This document shows, in pieces, positions 46,192 through 57,360 of a DNA stretch of 64,000 nt. A model generated the notes under the pieces. That model was not told where the DNA came from and made no database searches. It saw nothing but the letters and a program-made list of their open reading frames with translations. A program made the position numbers and the translations under genes. Every line of letters begins with the position of its first letter. Position 1 is the stretch's first letter. The stretch comes from Linum tenue (taxonomy: Eukaryota > Streptophyta > Magnoliopsida > Malpighiales > Linaceae): NCBI GenBank assembly GCA_946122785.1, contig CAMGYJ010000002.1:10414339-10478338 (forward strand), read 5' to 3'.

Positions 46192-49100
46192 CTATCCTGT
46201 CTTTGCCCTTTTCCACACAATGACAACTCCGTGAAGATCCGACGAGGCCAGCAAGTTTTCGCCATAGTTCCAAGCGACACCAATAACTGGAAACTGATGG
46301 CCCTGTTTGTGGAGATGAGTTGAGTTAGAAAAAGGCCGAAGGGGCAATGTAGTAATGCAGAAAGAGACTGGAAGGCAGAGACCTGTAGTTTGTTCACACA
46401 AGGATTGTTTGGCTTCGTCAGATCATAGAAATAGACGTTCGAATCCTCACTTCCAGCAACTAAATTCGTCAAACCGGGAGAAGTTAAGCAGTCAAAGAAA
46501 TAGAAAGCTAGAAAATTTGTTTCCCAAAGAACTATGGTGTGAATCACAAACCTATATATTCTCCTTGCTCAAGGGAGAGAAGAGGGCAGAATGACGCCCT
46601 CATGCTGTGTACTCGTGGAGCTAATTTCAGTGAGCAGTGAAGAGTTAGGTAACCTTTCCTTTCCAAAGCCACTCTGCAAGCACATGAGTACCAAAGAAGA
46701 GAGATTCTTCTCTTTTAGCTTGTGCTTCAGCTACGAAAAGAACGAAGGGTAGTCTCTCATAGGATAACCAAAAACCTGAAGAAGGACAAGTTTCCATCTT
46801 GAGTGCACGTTAGCAACACGGGCCCACGTGCCAGAAGAGAGAAACTTCGGTACTGCACAGTCGTCACCGGGGACTTGCTCTTGCTGCTACTTCGATATCG
46901 ATGAGAGCGGGACAAGGCGCCAGTACGGGAGTCCATGCCGATGGAATATATACATCCCTATAGCAATGCATCTATTATTATTACCCCACAAGGTATGCCT
47001 AAGAAAGGAATGTGGATTAGTAAATATTATCTTAGAGAGTTGGGAATTAGCTGGCACCTGCTGATCTCCACAGAAAATGAGCCGACCGGTATGATCGTGG
47101 TCCATTGAGGTAACCTCATTTTTTAGAACTGTTTTGGCAATAATCCTGCCTGTGCTGAAATTGAATACCTAGAAGAGAAACAATTTACATCTATAGCATC
47201 ACCTACTTGCTTCCTTATACTACCAGATAAATCTAATGTTTTGTTGAGTGATCAAGTAAGAACCATAAAAAAGCAACTGGGTTATCTTTGGTTCGAACTG
47301 AGAAAACCCAGGAAAAAGGGGTTTATCCGTTCATCTTAACTGAGACATAGGAATGTTACTTTGATCATCTTGATTAGGAAAAAAAGGAAGAATTAAGTGT
47401 AAGGAGCAAGTCACATCAGCAAAGGTAAGCAAGCAGTACTTACAGTGATTTCTCTGTTTACGTTGCCAACTGAAAGGAAGTTGTTATTTACCTGTGTCAA
47501 AAGATAATTTATAACTTGTCAGTTAAGATAATACGCAAAGGATTGAAAGTGTACAGAGTAAACAGAAACAGAAAAGTATCAGTCCCTACAGTTCAGGTTG
47601 CAAAGCCTCAGGAATAATAAATTGAAAGAGAGGAGACATGACTGGAAGAAATTACATCACTGGCCATAAAAACCTGTTTGAATCAGATGAGACATATTTT
47701 TGTAGAGGGTTCTTTGAAGTCACATAGATGAAGCAGACTAGGCAGTCTAATGTAGACAAGTGGTTTTGCAATTCCGAAGAAACAACATCAAATGTGATAT
47801 GTACTTACAGGGTGAAAACGAATACATAGTTGTTGGGAAACTCCATAGATAACTCTAATGCAAGTTCCTTTCGATAACTCCCACACTCTCACAGTTTTAT
47901 CCATTGACGATGATGCAATATACTGATTGTTGGAGGAGAAGTCAAAGTCTGAAAAAGACATAATAGGATCCAGAATTTTCAAATGTCAGCTTCAAAATTC
48001 ACTCATCACTAGATCTCTTGTCTTCAGTGACATAATATAAAATATGGTTACAAAGATAGTGCCTCGATTTAATCATCTCCAAGAAGTTAATGCTTCAATT
48101 CACAACACAAAAGCAATCTGAGACATATGATATATTTTTTCTTGACATGAGTACAGTCAACAGACTATTCCCTGAGGATCCTTCCATATACACAAAGCAC
48201 AACAAGCATTTTGTGAAGTGATGTATTGACAGAGATTGTTGCTTTATAAGAGCGTGCTTCGCAGGGAGGATGGCACGGTTTTTTTTTTCAACTCAATCTC
48301 AAAGGATACTCTTGCAAATTCATTCAAGTAAACTGCCACATAACCTACAAGATCCAGTTTGCTCTCTGAAGAAACAAAATCAGTGACTAACAATCTAAGC
48401 TCAATTACTCTATGAATATCTCATAAGTGCGCTGCTGAATTATCTCATATTTCAAAACTTATAATTTCACCACATATTCCTGGTATATTATGCCTATTGT
48501 ACTCAACGTTAAACTAACCAGGGGAAATGAAAAGCAGGTGTTTGCATGGGTATCCTCCCCACAGGTTTGTTATGGTGTAACACTTACATGAACTGAAAAT
48601 AGACAACCATTGGTTAGGTAAAAAGAACACAGAAGCAATACCAGGTAATCAAACCTGTGACATCTTTTGAATGTCCATTCAGCTGTTTGAGGACAGAAGG
48701 TGACTGGGAGACTGTACAAACTGTCAGTGTTCCATCAGATGCCCCATATGCCAGTAGATCAGAACTCCTCTTACCGAACTTCAAAACTGTCACTGCAAGA
48801 CTGAGAAAGTTACTTCACATTTTAATTAAGAAATAAATCACTTTACATGCTGTTCAAAGTAGGAAGGAATAGCACAGACAATAGGCAAAGTATGAAAGTA
48901 CCAGCAGCTTTGCTGTGATCAAAGATGCAATGCATTCCCACAAAAGAATAACCAGGTTCAGGCTGTCTCTCACGTGGATGATTAATATCACTTCCTCCAG
49001 AGCTGACACTTGTCCTACGAGCTGAAGATGGATTAAAACTAGGCACGTCCTGTATAAAATCAAGAGTCAAGGTTCAATTAATCTGTTGAAGATATCAATC

Positions 49101-50860
49101 TTCGAAAGCGAGGTCAAGAGGATGAAATATGCTCTTAAGGCAAGGATTAAACTTTTAAGTCATTAAGAACAGGCGGCCAGACATTCTTCTGGAAATCCAT
49201 TCAAATGCCTTCCTTTGAGATTACTATTATTCCAGGGTTTCAGGTTGCAATTAAGATGTAATTACAAATATAGTACACTGACAAGCTATGTAGAGTACAT
49301 CCCACAGAAGGCTCTAGTCAAATAGTTGGAGGCAGAACCATACCCGATTCAACTATACTAAACAGAAAAAAGAAAACATGAAAGACTTGGCCATTTTACA
49401 CTTACCCGGCTAGAAGAAAGGCTTTCCATGTCATATAATTGGGAGAATGAACTTGAAGATCGAAACCATCGACCACTGCTGCATCAACCAGTAAAATAAC
49501 CTAATGTCGGAATCGTGTAAAAATTAAATCATAGTACTTATGCATCAGTAAGCACAGTTATCATAAAGTGACACGAGGATGAACTTGGAGATTCAATTGC
49601 CATAATCATCCCACCACCATGAATGCTCAAGTCATGGAATGCAGTGGAGGAGTCACAAGTTCAAGTACATTGCATTACTTCCAATCTCCCATATTTGCAT
49701 GCGCAAGAATATTATAGAAGCATTAGACATATATACACAATAACTTATCTAACATGGTAATAGGTCAAGAAACAGTACAGCTGACTCAGAAAACCTAGCA
49801 AGCATTGAGTACATCTTAGAAACCTGTTTCCTGGGGTGCTTAGGAGGCTTGGAACTTGCGACTTCTCCCAGTTTCTTGGCCTTCTGATGTAATTACGATA
49901 ATGGATGTAGCCTTTTCCGTTGCATCTCCAATCCTTCAAAACAAACCAAATGCTATGAATATGCTTTTACTTCCTTGAAAAAAAGGGAGATGGGATAAAT
50001 ATTAACAATACGTGATCAATGAACTCAAAAGAACCGAAAACTCCATATGTTCTCTGTTTTTGTTTTGACAAGGCCTAAAACTGTCATAACTTGAATGCTC
50101 TTGAGTTCATCCAGCACTGAACTTGTTGCTTTCAATGGTATGGTAAACAACTCATTCAGGAAATGCATGCAATACATTGCGGAGAACAAACAGTCAGAAA
50201 TTTCATTCTCGCTACAGGTACATAACTTATGCTATCCAAATTGGAGCTAGATTTTAGATTGATCCATCTTAGACATGGATATCTAGTGCCATGCCATTCA
50301 GATTCAGGTTCTATTAGTTCCTTTAGATCTACAGATACCATTGACCAATTCTCATCATTCGCATTCAACAGCTGAACTCCTTAAATGAATGACTACTACG
50401 AACACAATACCGGACAGATGACGCCGAATCAACGTGCATCCGAGCTTTTATGATCAACACCAAAGCTGCAATAACAATTCAAGCCACTAATACTCGATGC
50501 AGAACGTCTAAACCCGAACCTAGATCCAGTGGTAATAGCATTGCAGGTTTCAACCAAAAGGTGCGCAGACGGTGGAGAACAACTCACCAGACGTCGGACG
50601 CAACCAGACTCCGCTTTGCGATAGAGGAGGAGCCGCCGGATGCCGGCATAATAAGGATCCGAATCGGCATTGGCAGGCTGAAGCAAGCAGCAGAAGAACT
50701 CCGGATCTACTCTTCCTCCCACATCCTCCTTCTTCGTCGTCGTCTCCCCTTTCTCTCGCTGCTCCTCCTTGTTGCCATTCTCGGTACTCTTAACCCCTTC
50801 CCCTCCGCTGCTTCCGCTACATTCTTGATTCGCGGCGGCCGACTCCGCCTCCGCGTCCAT
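46192..50860 (-). CDS. WD40-repeat protein (plant WDR13-like, At5g54520 type)
   Basis: Predicted beta-propeller scaffold protein of unknown function, conserved as a single-copy gene type in plants. Twelve exons on the minus strand: 50860-50588, 49933-49824, 49478-49406, 49049-48902, 48792-48655, 47948-47809, 47491-47444, 47168-47058, 46957-46776, 46673-46552, 46459-46383, 46302-46192. All phases agree and give 510 residues. The acidic N-terminus (MDAEAESAAANQEC) leads to DPEFFCCLLQPA, RRLLLYRKAESG and DWRCNGKGY. WD repeats follow: LLAYGASDGTLTVC, QYIASSSMDKTVRVWEL, LSVGNVNREITVFNF, GRLIFCGD, LLTCTQDGNLSFF, IVAGSEDSNVYFYDL, NLLASSDLHGVVIVWKRAKT. The exon 3 acceptor is a tandem GCAGCAG, so isoforms with or without one serine are possible. 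No disabling change seen. Confidence 0.9.
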
Positions 50861-51603
50861 GGTGCTTATGAAGCGCCCGCCGATGGAATCTTCATCAGAG
50901 ACGTCGGTCGCTGGTTCGGGATGAACGCCAATTGCCGAGTTGTGAACCGATTACGCCGAGCAGGATTTGAAAATTTTCTAGAGTCCGCCGGAGGGCTGTA
51001 GACTGGCGTGATCGTGTTCGGCGCGGAGGCGGGGGAAAATAAACGAATGCGAAAGTTCCTTCCGTCGGGCTGACTGGACTCTGGAGAGGAGAGCCGTTGC
51101 TCGCTTGGAAGAAAAGAGTTTGGCCTTACGTTAATTAATTACGATAATCTAATTTACTAATCACCATTATGACACCTGAAGCTTCGAAATTATACTTTTA
51201 ACACTTCAGCTAGTACGAAATTGATCTAACTCGTGCAAATATGTAATTTTCAACGTCGTTTTTTTCCAACTAGGTACACTTATTATATCGTTTTTCGATT
51301 TTAATCCTCTTGATTATAAAGCTTATTTAATTTCTTCATAAGATATACAATAATCCGAATAGTTAAAGAGATAAACCGAAGAACGCACCACGGATTCTCA
51401 CATACTTGGCATGTAAGACATTAAGGAACAGAGTTCCCCTGTAGTACACTTTTACCCAACAAAAGCTACCAAAGTAAAAAATCAGAAAGACAAAAGCCTG
51501 CAACTCTAAAAATTATTGATCACCCTCTAAGAACAAATGTTTATTCAAACAAGATGATAAAATCCAAACAAATTTGATAAAGGAATCCAGCCTAAAATCA
51601 AAT
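50861..51603. other. WD40 gene upstream region and PAP1 3' flank
   Basis: No gene. Both neighbours are on the minus strand, so this holds the WD40 promoter (GC-rich near 50861-51110) and the 3' flank of the first phosphatase gene. Confidence 0.5.
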
Positions 51604-52690
51604 CTATGACTCGCTGCTTGTAGAATCATCAACAGGGTTCCAAACTCTGTTATAGAACCACATCGAATCAGCTTCCGTCGCATAGCCATCCTGGTTCCTG
51701 TGCCAGCTATAGTGAGCATGCGTCCTGTTCTTGATATCTAAAATGGCGTGTCCGAAACTCGCCTCCCGGAATGCAGAGTAGTCTGGCTGCGGATTAGTCA
51801 TGCTGCAACAACAAGAAACAACACATCAACCACTGGGGGGGGGATAAGAAAAACTGTTAAGCACAGTTTCGTCTGCTGCATTTAAGAGAGTAAGGACCAT
51901 TACTTGTTAGCCAAGCCTTCAATGTTGCCTCCATCTCCAATGGTGACGTAAACCGGAGCATCCTGATTCTTCACCGGACCACATTTCCCGTTCACGATGT
52001 TGTAAGCTACGTTGGAGATACGTTCCTGATCGATCGAACAAGCAAAAATGCAGAACAAGCCCACATTGTTTCAGAATCGGATTGTGTTGGTTTCGGAACA
52101 ATGAATGTTTGTTGTGATAGCGAACTTACAGATCGTTCGTAGGCATGAACGTGACCGGAGAGGACAAGGTCGACCTTGGCCTCGACGAGCCACGACTCGT
52201 ACATGACCCTCATGGTCTCTCCTTCCATGTAATGGTAGTTGTAGCTGTTGTACCACGGGGAATGCACCATCACGATCAACCATGGAGTCTCGGTTCTGTT
52301 GACCTTGGGCAGCTCTGCCTCCAGCCATTGATACTGAGGTGTGTATTTACCTGCACAAGAAAGAAAGATCAGGGCAACATACACAAACATCGTATTGCGT
52401 CACCAGCAAGAAACCCGTTATATGTTTGACCAATTGATATGTAGTCTGCCATTACCGTATGCTGAATATGAAGACAGGACGATAATGTAAGCTGAAGCTC
52501 TCTTGATGGAGTACCAAAGTGGAGAAGTACTGCCTGATGCTTTGAATGGGACATGATACCTGTGGGTGAACGGCTTAAATGGCTTGTTTTCACCCTGCAA
52601 AAAACAAAGAAATGGATTAGCCATGGTTACTTGTAGTAGGGGCAACCAAAAGAATGGTTCTTAGCAACATTAAACACAATGCATCAAACG

Positions 52691-52722
<32 letters not shown>

Positions 52723-55161
52723 GTGGATTACGATTTCTGGGGCGAAGTCGAGCTCGTGGTTTCCAGGAGTCCAGATCCAAGGCTGATAAGCAACGCTTCT
52801 CTCGACGAACCTTGCCCACGAATCCCATCTCGTGTTGTCGTGATTCGGGTAGTTATCGGCATAAGAAAGGTCCCCGATGAACAGCAACGTTTGTGGTTTC
52901 CTTGGATTGTTTTCATAGTGAGTGAGTGTGGCGTTGGAATCAAAAGTCTGGCCAAGATCACCTGTGGAAAACAGAACCCACATAATCAATGGAAAAAGGG
53001 GGAAAAGTTAAGTGCTTGATAGTGTAATGACATAAACCCAATTACTTGAAGTTGAAATCATTTATCAATGGCGGCTGGTGATTCCAATAGTAACACTAAC
53101 CAATCATGCCAAATGTGTAAGGGACATCAGGGCCAACTGGAGGAGGTGTTGTGAAGGAGAACCTTCTCACGTTGTGACCAATTCCAACTTCGTAGTTGTG
53201 ACCAATTCCAACTTCGTAGTAATATTTGGTGTTATACTGCCAATCAATAAGGATAAGACAATCAATTAAACTCGTAAGCAATTCGAAACAATAATGTTGT
53301 ATAATGATTCCTACTACTTTAGACCAAAAATAAAGCTAATGAAATTTAGCAACTTTGTTTTGCCAGTGCCCCAAAAGATAAGTATTTTGTTACGTAATTG
53401 ACCTCCAATGTGTAAATAAGAGTTCAAAGTCAACATATTTTGTAGCCTTCCTTTTGTTTTTTCTCCAATCAATTTTCCTGGTGAGATTTGGGATTTTTTC
53501 CCAATATACCACCCAAAAATTATAAAATTTAAAAAATACCATCAATTTCCAAAAATTTCCATTTGTACCACCATTTCACAAGGACCGTAACCCCTATGGC
53601 GGTTTACAAAACGACCGCAGGGGGTGTTGCGGTTTCCGTTCATGCCGCCTAGAGACCGCGTCGAGTCGATGCGATCAGATTGATCGAAGCCCCCCCCCCC
53701 CCCCCCACAAAAGCGGGTTTCATTTCAAATGTGGAAACCGCCACATCCTCTATGGTCCGCTGGCTATAATTGTTTTTTCGATGAATATCATAAATCATAA
53801 ACCTCGAATGTATGTAATTTTGTGCTTAGTTATCCAATTTTAGCAAATTTTTTTGATTGCGCATAATTTATTTTGACCTAACAGTCTACCACTGCCTTTA
53901 TCTACCTGTACCGCAAAGTTAGATGAAGCAATCTTGTAAATTTATTTACCATATCATTTTTCATCCTAACTCCTAATTACCTTTTGGCCAATTTACCATA
54001 ACAAGTAACCATACAAGTAGGTTCCTGGATAATCAATAACCACCCATCCCTAATCACCACGGTCAACGGTTCAAGATTACGTTAAAGTGGGGAAAAAGAT
54101 ATTATGGGACACTTCACGTGAGAGCCTGCAGAAGAAGAAAAAAGCATTTCTTTTCTGCAAAAAGTCATCTTTTCATTTCTCTATCTGTCTTTTAGCTTGA
54201 GCCCTTCAACGCAGAAAATGGCAGTCCAGCCCAAAAAGTAAAAAAAAAAAAAAAATTATTTTCGTATAATAATAGATTTCCGACCTAATCTTAATCACCT
54301 TCTTTCTGTCTCGTAATCTCAGATTCTGGAGGGCGACGGAATTAATTAATTACCCAGAAAACAAAACCCGGAAAAATGGAAATGAACCCTTTTCTATGGT
54401 GTACTCCCTCAATTTCGATTCATTCAAAGATTTCTAATTTTTAGGAAACCCATTAATGCCCATGAACAGAAATGACTAATGAATGAGTAATGGTATCAGA
54501 TTCATTCTGTATTTCGTCAAACCATTCGAGTTCTTGGGACGAATTGGTAACTGTTGATTATAATCTGTATTTCGTCAAATCATCCGCAAAGCTTAAAGAG
54601 ACTCCAATTTCCACTAGAATGGAGACTGGTCAGAGATGGGAGGAAATCGTTACCTCCAACTTGCGGATGTTGCAATGGTGAATGTACCCAGATGTGTAGT
54701 TGTAGTACTTGTAAGTCGTGTATTTCCCTTTCGCAGTCTTCTTCCGAGAGCTTCCGTTTTCCTTCCAGTAAACAACTTCGCTCGAACCAGGTTCATCCAT
54801 GGTTACCCACGAGATAATCATTGCCTTCCCTTCATGATCCCCTTGCGTTATGTGCACCTTCAATTTTTACAAACGCAAATCAAAACAGAGCATTCGCTGG
54901 AAGAACTCTGCCATTTCATTTTCGGGCCAGAGTTTGAAGAATTTGATGAGATCCTACCTGCTGGGGAGCGTTGTGGCCAGAGGGCGGCCGGAAAACGTCG
55001 CTGTCGAAAGGCATGTCGACGGACTTTTGCTCTTTCCGGATGAAGCTGCTGGTGTGGCCGCCATTGCAGACCACCGCGGCGCTAAGAGCCAAAAACAGGG
55101 CAAGTAGAAAACAGAGAGGTAGTGAGGAAGAAGAAGAAGGAGATGAACCCAGAAAGCCCAT
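51604..55161 (-). CDS. PAP: purple acid phosphatase, secreted (PAP10/PAP12-like), tandem copy 1
   Basis: Secreted or wall-bound binuclear metallophosphatase that releases phosphate from organic esters. Eight minus-strand exons, 55161-54958, 54857-54654, 53236-53101, 52961-52732, 52594-52456, 52350-52130, 52025-51904 and 51802-51604, join in phase to 484 residues. A signal peptide covers about residues 1-32 (hydrophobic [18 protein letters not shown]). The fibronectin-like domain follows ([20 protein letters not shown]). The metallophosphatase core has all five PAP motifs: [26 protein letters not shown] and GHVHAYERS. The C-terminus is [10 protein letters not shown] and FYNRVWNP. An oddity is the repeat [16 protein letters not shown] in exon 3, an in-frame 24-bp tandem duplication. 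The long (about 1.4 kb) second intron contains a run of about 17 C near 53691-53707 next to GC-rich sequence, probably a small insertion. Confidence 0.93.
53171..53218. repeat. in-frame 24-bp tandem duplication inside PAP copy 1 exon 3
   Basis: Units 53171-53194 and 53195-53218 are identical. They add eight residues (YEVGIGHN twice) to the N-terminal beta-sandwich domain. Related PAPs, from memory, have the motif once. Confidence 0.95.
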
Positions 55162-55219
55162 TTTTTTCCCCCGTCTCTAAACCCGAATGAGCTGTTTTCT
55201 GGCACAGTCGGATACAGAG

Positions 55220-55227
55220 TATTTATA
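55220..55227 (-). promoter_or_regulatory. TATA box of PAP copy 1
   Basis: Plus-strand TATTTATA reads TATAAATA on the minus strand, about 60 nt upstream of the PAP start codon. This is compatible with a leader of roughly 30 nt. Confidence 0.6.
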
Positions 55228-55925
55228 CCCAATCTGTCCCTTCCAAATTTTATTTCCCCAATTTCCAAGATTCTTTAATGGTTTGTCCTTTTCTTTTCGA
55301 CGTGTGAAAGGGAACCCTGGCTAATAAATTAAAAGAAGCATTGATAAGCTAGCCGGAGCAAAAAGAATCTTATTCAACGCCAATAAAGAAAGGCATTGAC
55401 GAGAGATTGGAGTCTGGACTCGCCGGAGCTGGGGAATATTCGCCGGAATTATGCCGATTTTTAGATGGCTAATCACTTAATCTCTCTCAGCGTCAGTTGT
55501 AATTTGTCAACGAGCTCGTAATAAGGGATTAAGCATCGAAATGGGTGGCGGCAAGAAAACGCCAAAACGGTATCTCGTTTGGATGGAAATAAAACTTTAG
55601 GGACCAAAAAGGAGGATAGGGAAAGAGCACTTGTATGCTAAAACTTATCGTTGACTAGAGAGTATGGGGATGGGGAGCCGCACATTATGAATTTCTTTAC
55701 CAATAAAACAAAAAAAAAAATCTTTTTTATTTTATTTTCTTTGGTGGAAAAGTTGAGACGACACAAAATCTGAAAATCATATATTAAATCGTTGTTATCA
55801 ATCAGACGAGATTTATAGGTTTCATACAAGTTATAAGTAGTTAAAGTGTCATTGATTAACAAGGTAATTCGGTGTGACTTCGGTATGTATGCGGAGATTT
55901 GGATCAATCAATTTAGAATTTAAAA
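55228..55925. other. PAP copy 1 upstream region
   Basis: Promoter-proximal DNA of PAP copy 1 and AT-rich spacer before the LINE. No gene. Confidence 0.4.
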
Positions 55926-56185
55926 GTGAGGGTTTTGTTCTATCAACAAATTGATCTTAAGGAGGTTCAGTTAGTGAGTGCCATAGGATCATCAGGTGCA
56001 CTAGCGGTAGCTTGGAAACCCGATGTCCAATGTACTATTCTTAATAGGGATATAAATTTCTTTCATATAGAATGTCAATATCATCTTTGGGGATCGCCTC
56101 CTTTATTTTTGTTCATCTTAGTTGTGAAACAAGAACTAGGGAGTCCCAATTGAATGTCATTTCCAACTTAGTCCTTGCTTGTTCC

Positions 56186-57360
56186 TAGGACTGCAAATGA
56201 GTCGAGTCGAGCCGAGTTTTACCCCCATGTTGAGCTTGGCTCGTTAATAAACGAGTTGAGCTCGAACTTGGCTTGTTTATTAACGAGTTCGAGCTAGCTT
56301 GCTTTATAAATTTTGACTCGTATTTGATATATTCATTTTGTATGTCATACATGATACGTGTGATTAATGTCAATATAAAAATAATAATATTATTATTAAA
56401 AATGTTAATTGTTCAATATTAACTAATCTCATATTAACCATAAAAAAACTAATCTCATATTATACTATGTGGTATCAAATTATTTACTTACTAATTTTTT
56501 TATAAGGGTGATAAGTCTAAGATATATAATTGTTATTTCACAATATCGAAGCAATCTAAGTTATATAATTGTTTTTTAAAATTAAATAAAATATATTTGC
56601 TCACATAATCTAGGTGTTAAACTTCATGTAGGATGAGTGCCTTCTACGGTACCCCGGGTGAAATTCGGGGTACCGAATACCTTGAGTACGAAAACACTAT
56701 CTAGACCTCGAATTAGCAGGATTTTTGGGCATGATACTATACCCTAACCCTTAATGAGCGAACCCTAGGTCCTAATTATCTAAATCATAAACTATAAACC
56801 CTAAGATGGTGCATTCATTTTTTTGCCTATATTTGGACGAATCATAACCGTCGATTATTGTTTCTAATTAAATTGATCTTGGAGTATAAGATTTATAGAA
56901 TTAAGACCTAGACTTTGATCTTTAAGGGTTAGAGTATAGTATCATGTCCGAAAGATCAGTCAATTCAAGGTCTGGATAGCGTTTTCATACTCAAGGTATG
57001 CAGTACCCCAGATTTCACCCTGGGTACCGTAGAACTCGCCATATAGGATGAGATACATAATTTTAAAATCCTATGAATTATCAAAATCAAACTCATATAG
57101 ATCGGTTCGCTCATAACTCGGTAATCGAGTTGGCTCTCTAGCCACAATGTGGAGAGTTGAGACATCTCATTAGCTCTAAACGAGTCAGCTTACGAGTTGT
57201 GCTCAACAAGCCAACGAGTTAAGCTAGCTTGCGAGATCCACGAGCTGCAGAAGGCTAAGCTCAAGCTCGACTCATTAGTAAACGAGCCGAGTTCTGAACA
57301 AGCTTTTTTCGAGTCAAACGCCGAGCTGCTCGCGAACAATTCAGCTCATTTGCAGCCCTA
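56186..57360. mobile_element. hAT-type element inserted in the LINE, 1.18 kb
   Basis: A perfect 8-bp direct repeat CTTGTTCC flanks it (56178-56185, 57361-57368). The ends are inverted: TAGGACTGCAAATGAGTCGA and, reversed, TAGGGCTGCAAATGAGCTGA; the GAGCTCG/CGAGCT-rich blocks inside are also inverted. Removing the element restores LINE continuity (ACSHPIFVLGDFNCVL). No transposase was seen. The element itself hosts a further insertion at 56638-57043. Confidence 0.9.
56638..57043. mobile_element. Mutator-type MITE nested inside the hAT element, 406 bp
   Basis: The 9-bp direct repeat TAGGATGAG flanks it (56629-56637, 57044-57052). The two arms are inverted repeats of about 75 bp sharing TTCTACGGTACCC, GGGTGAAAT, GGGGTAC and ATACCTTGAGTA blocks in the same order. 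No coding capacity. A 9-bp duplication with long TIRs points to Mutator. Confidence 0.8.

Noticed and set aside
50450..51001. 183-codon plus-strand frame opposite the first WD40 exon
   Set aside because: Antisense to the confirmed WD40 N-terminus and its GC-rich promoter; no domain.
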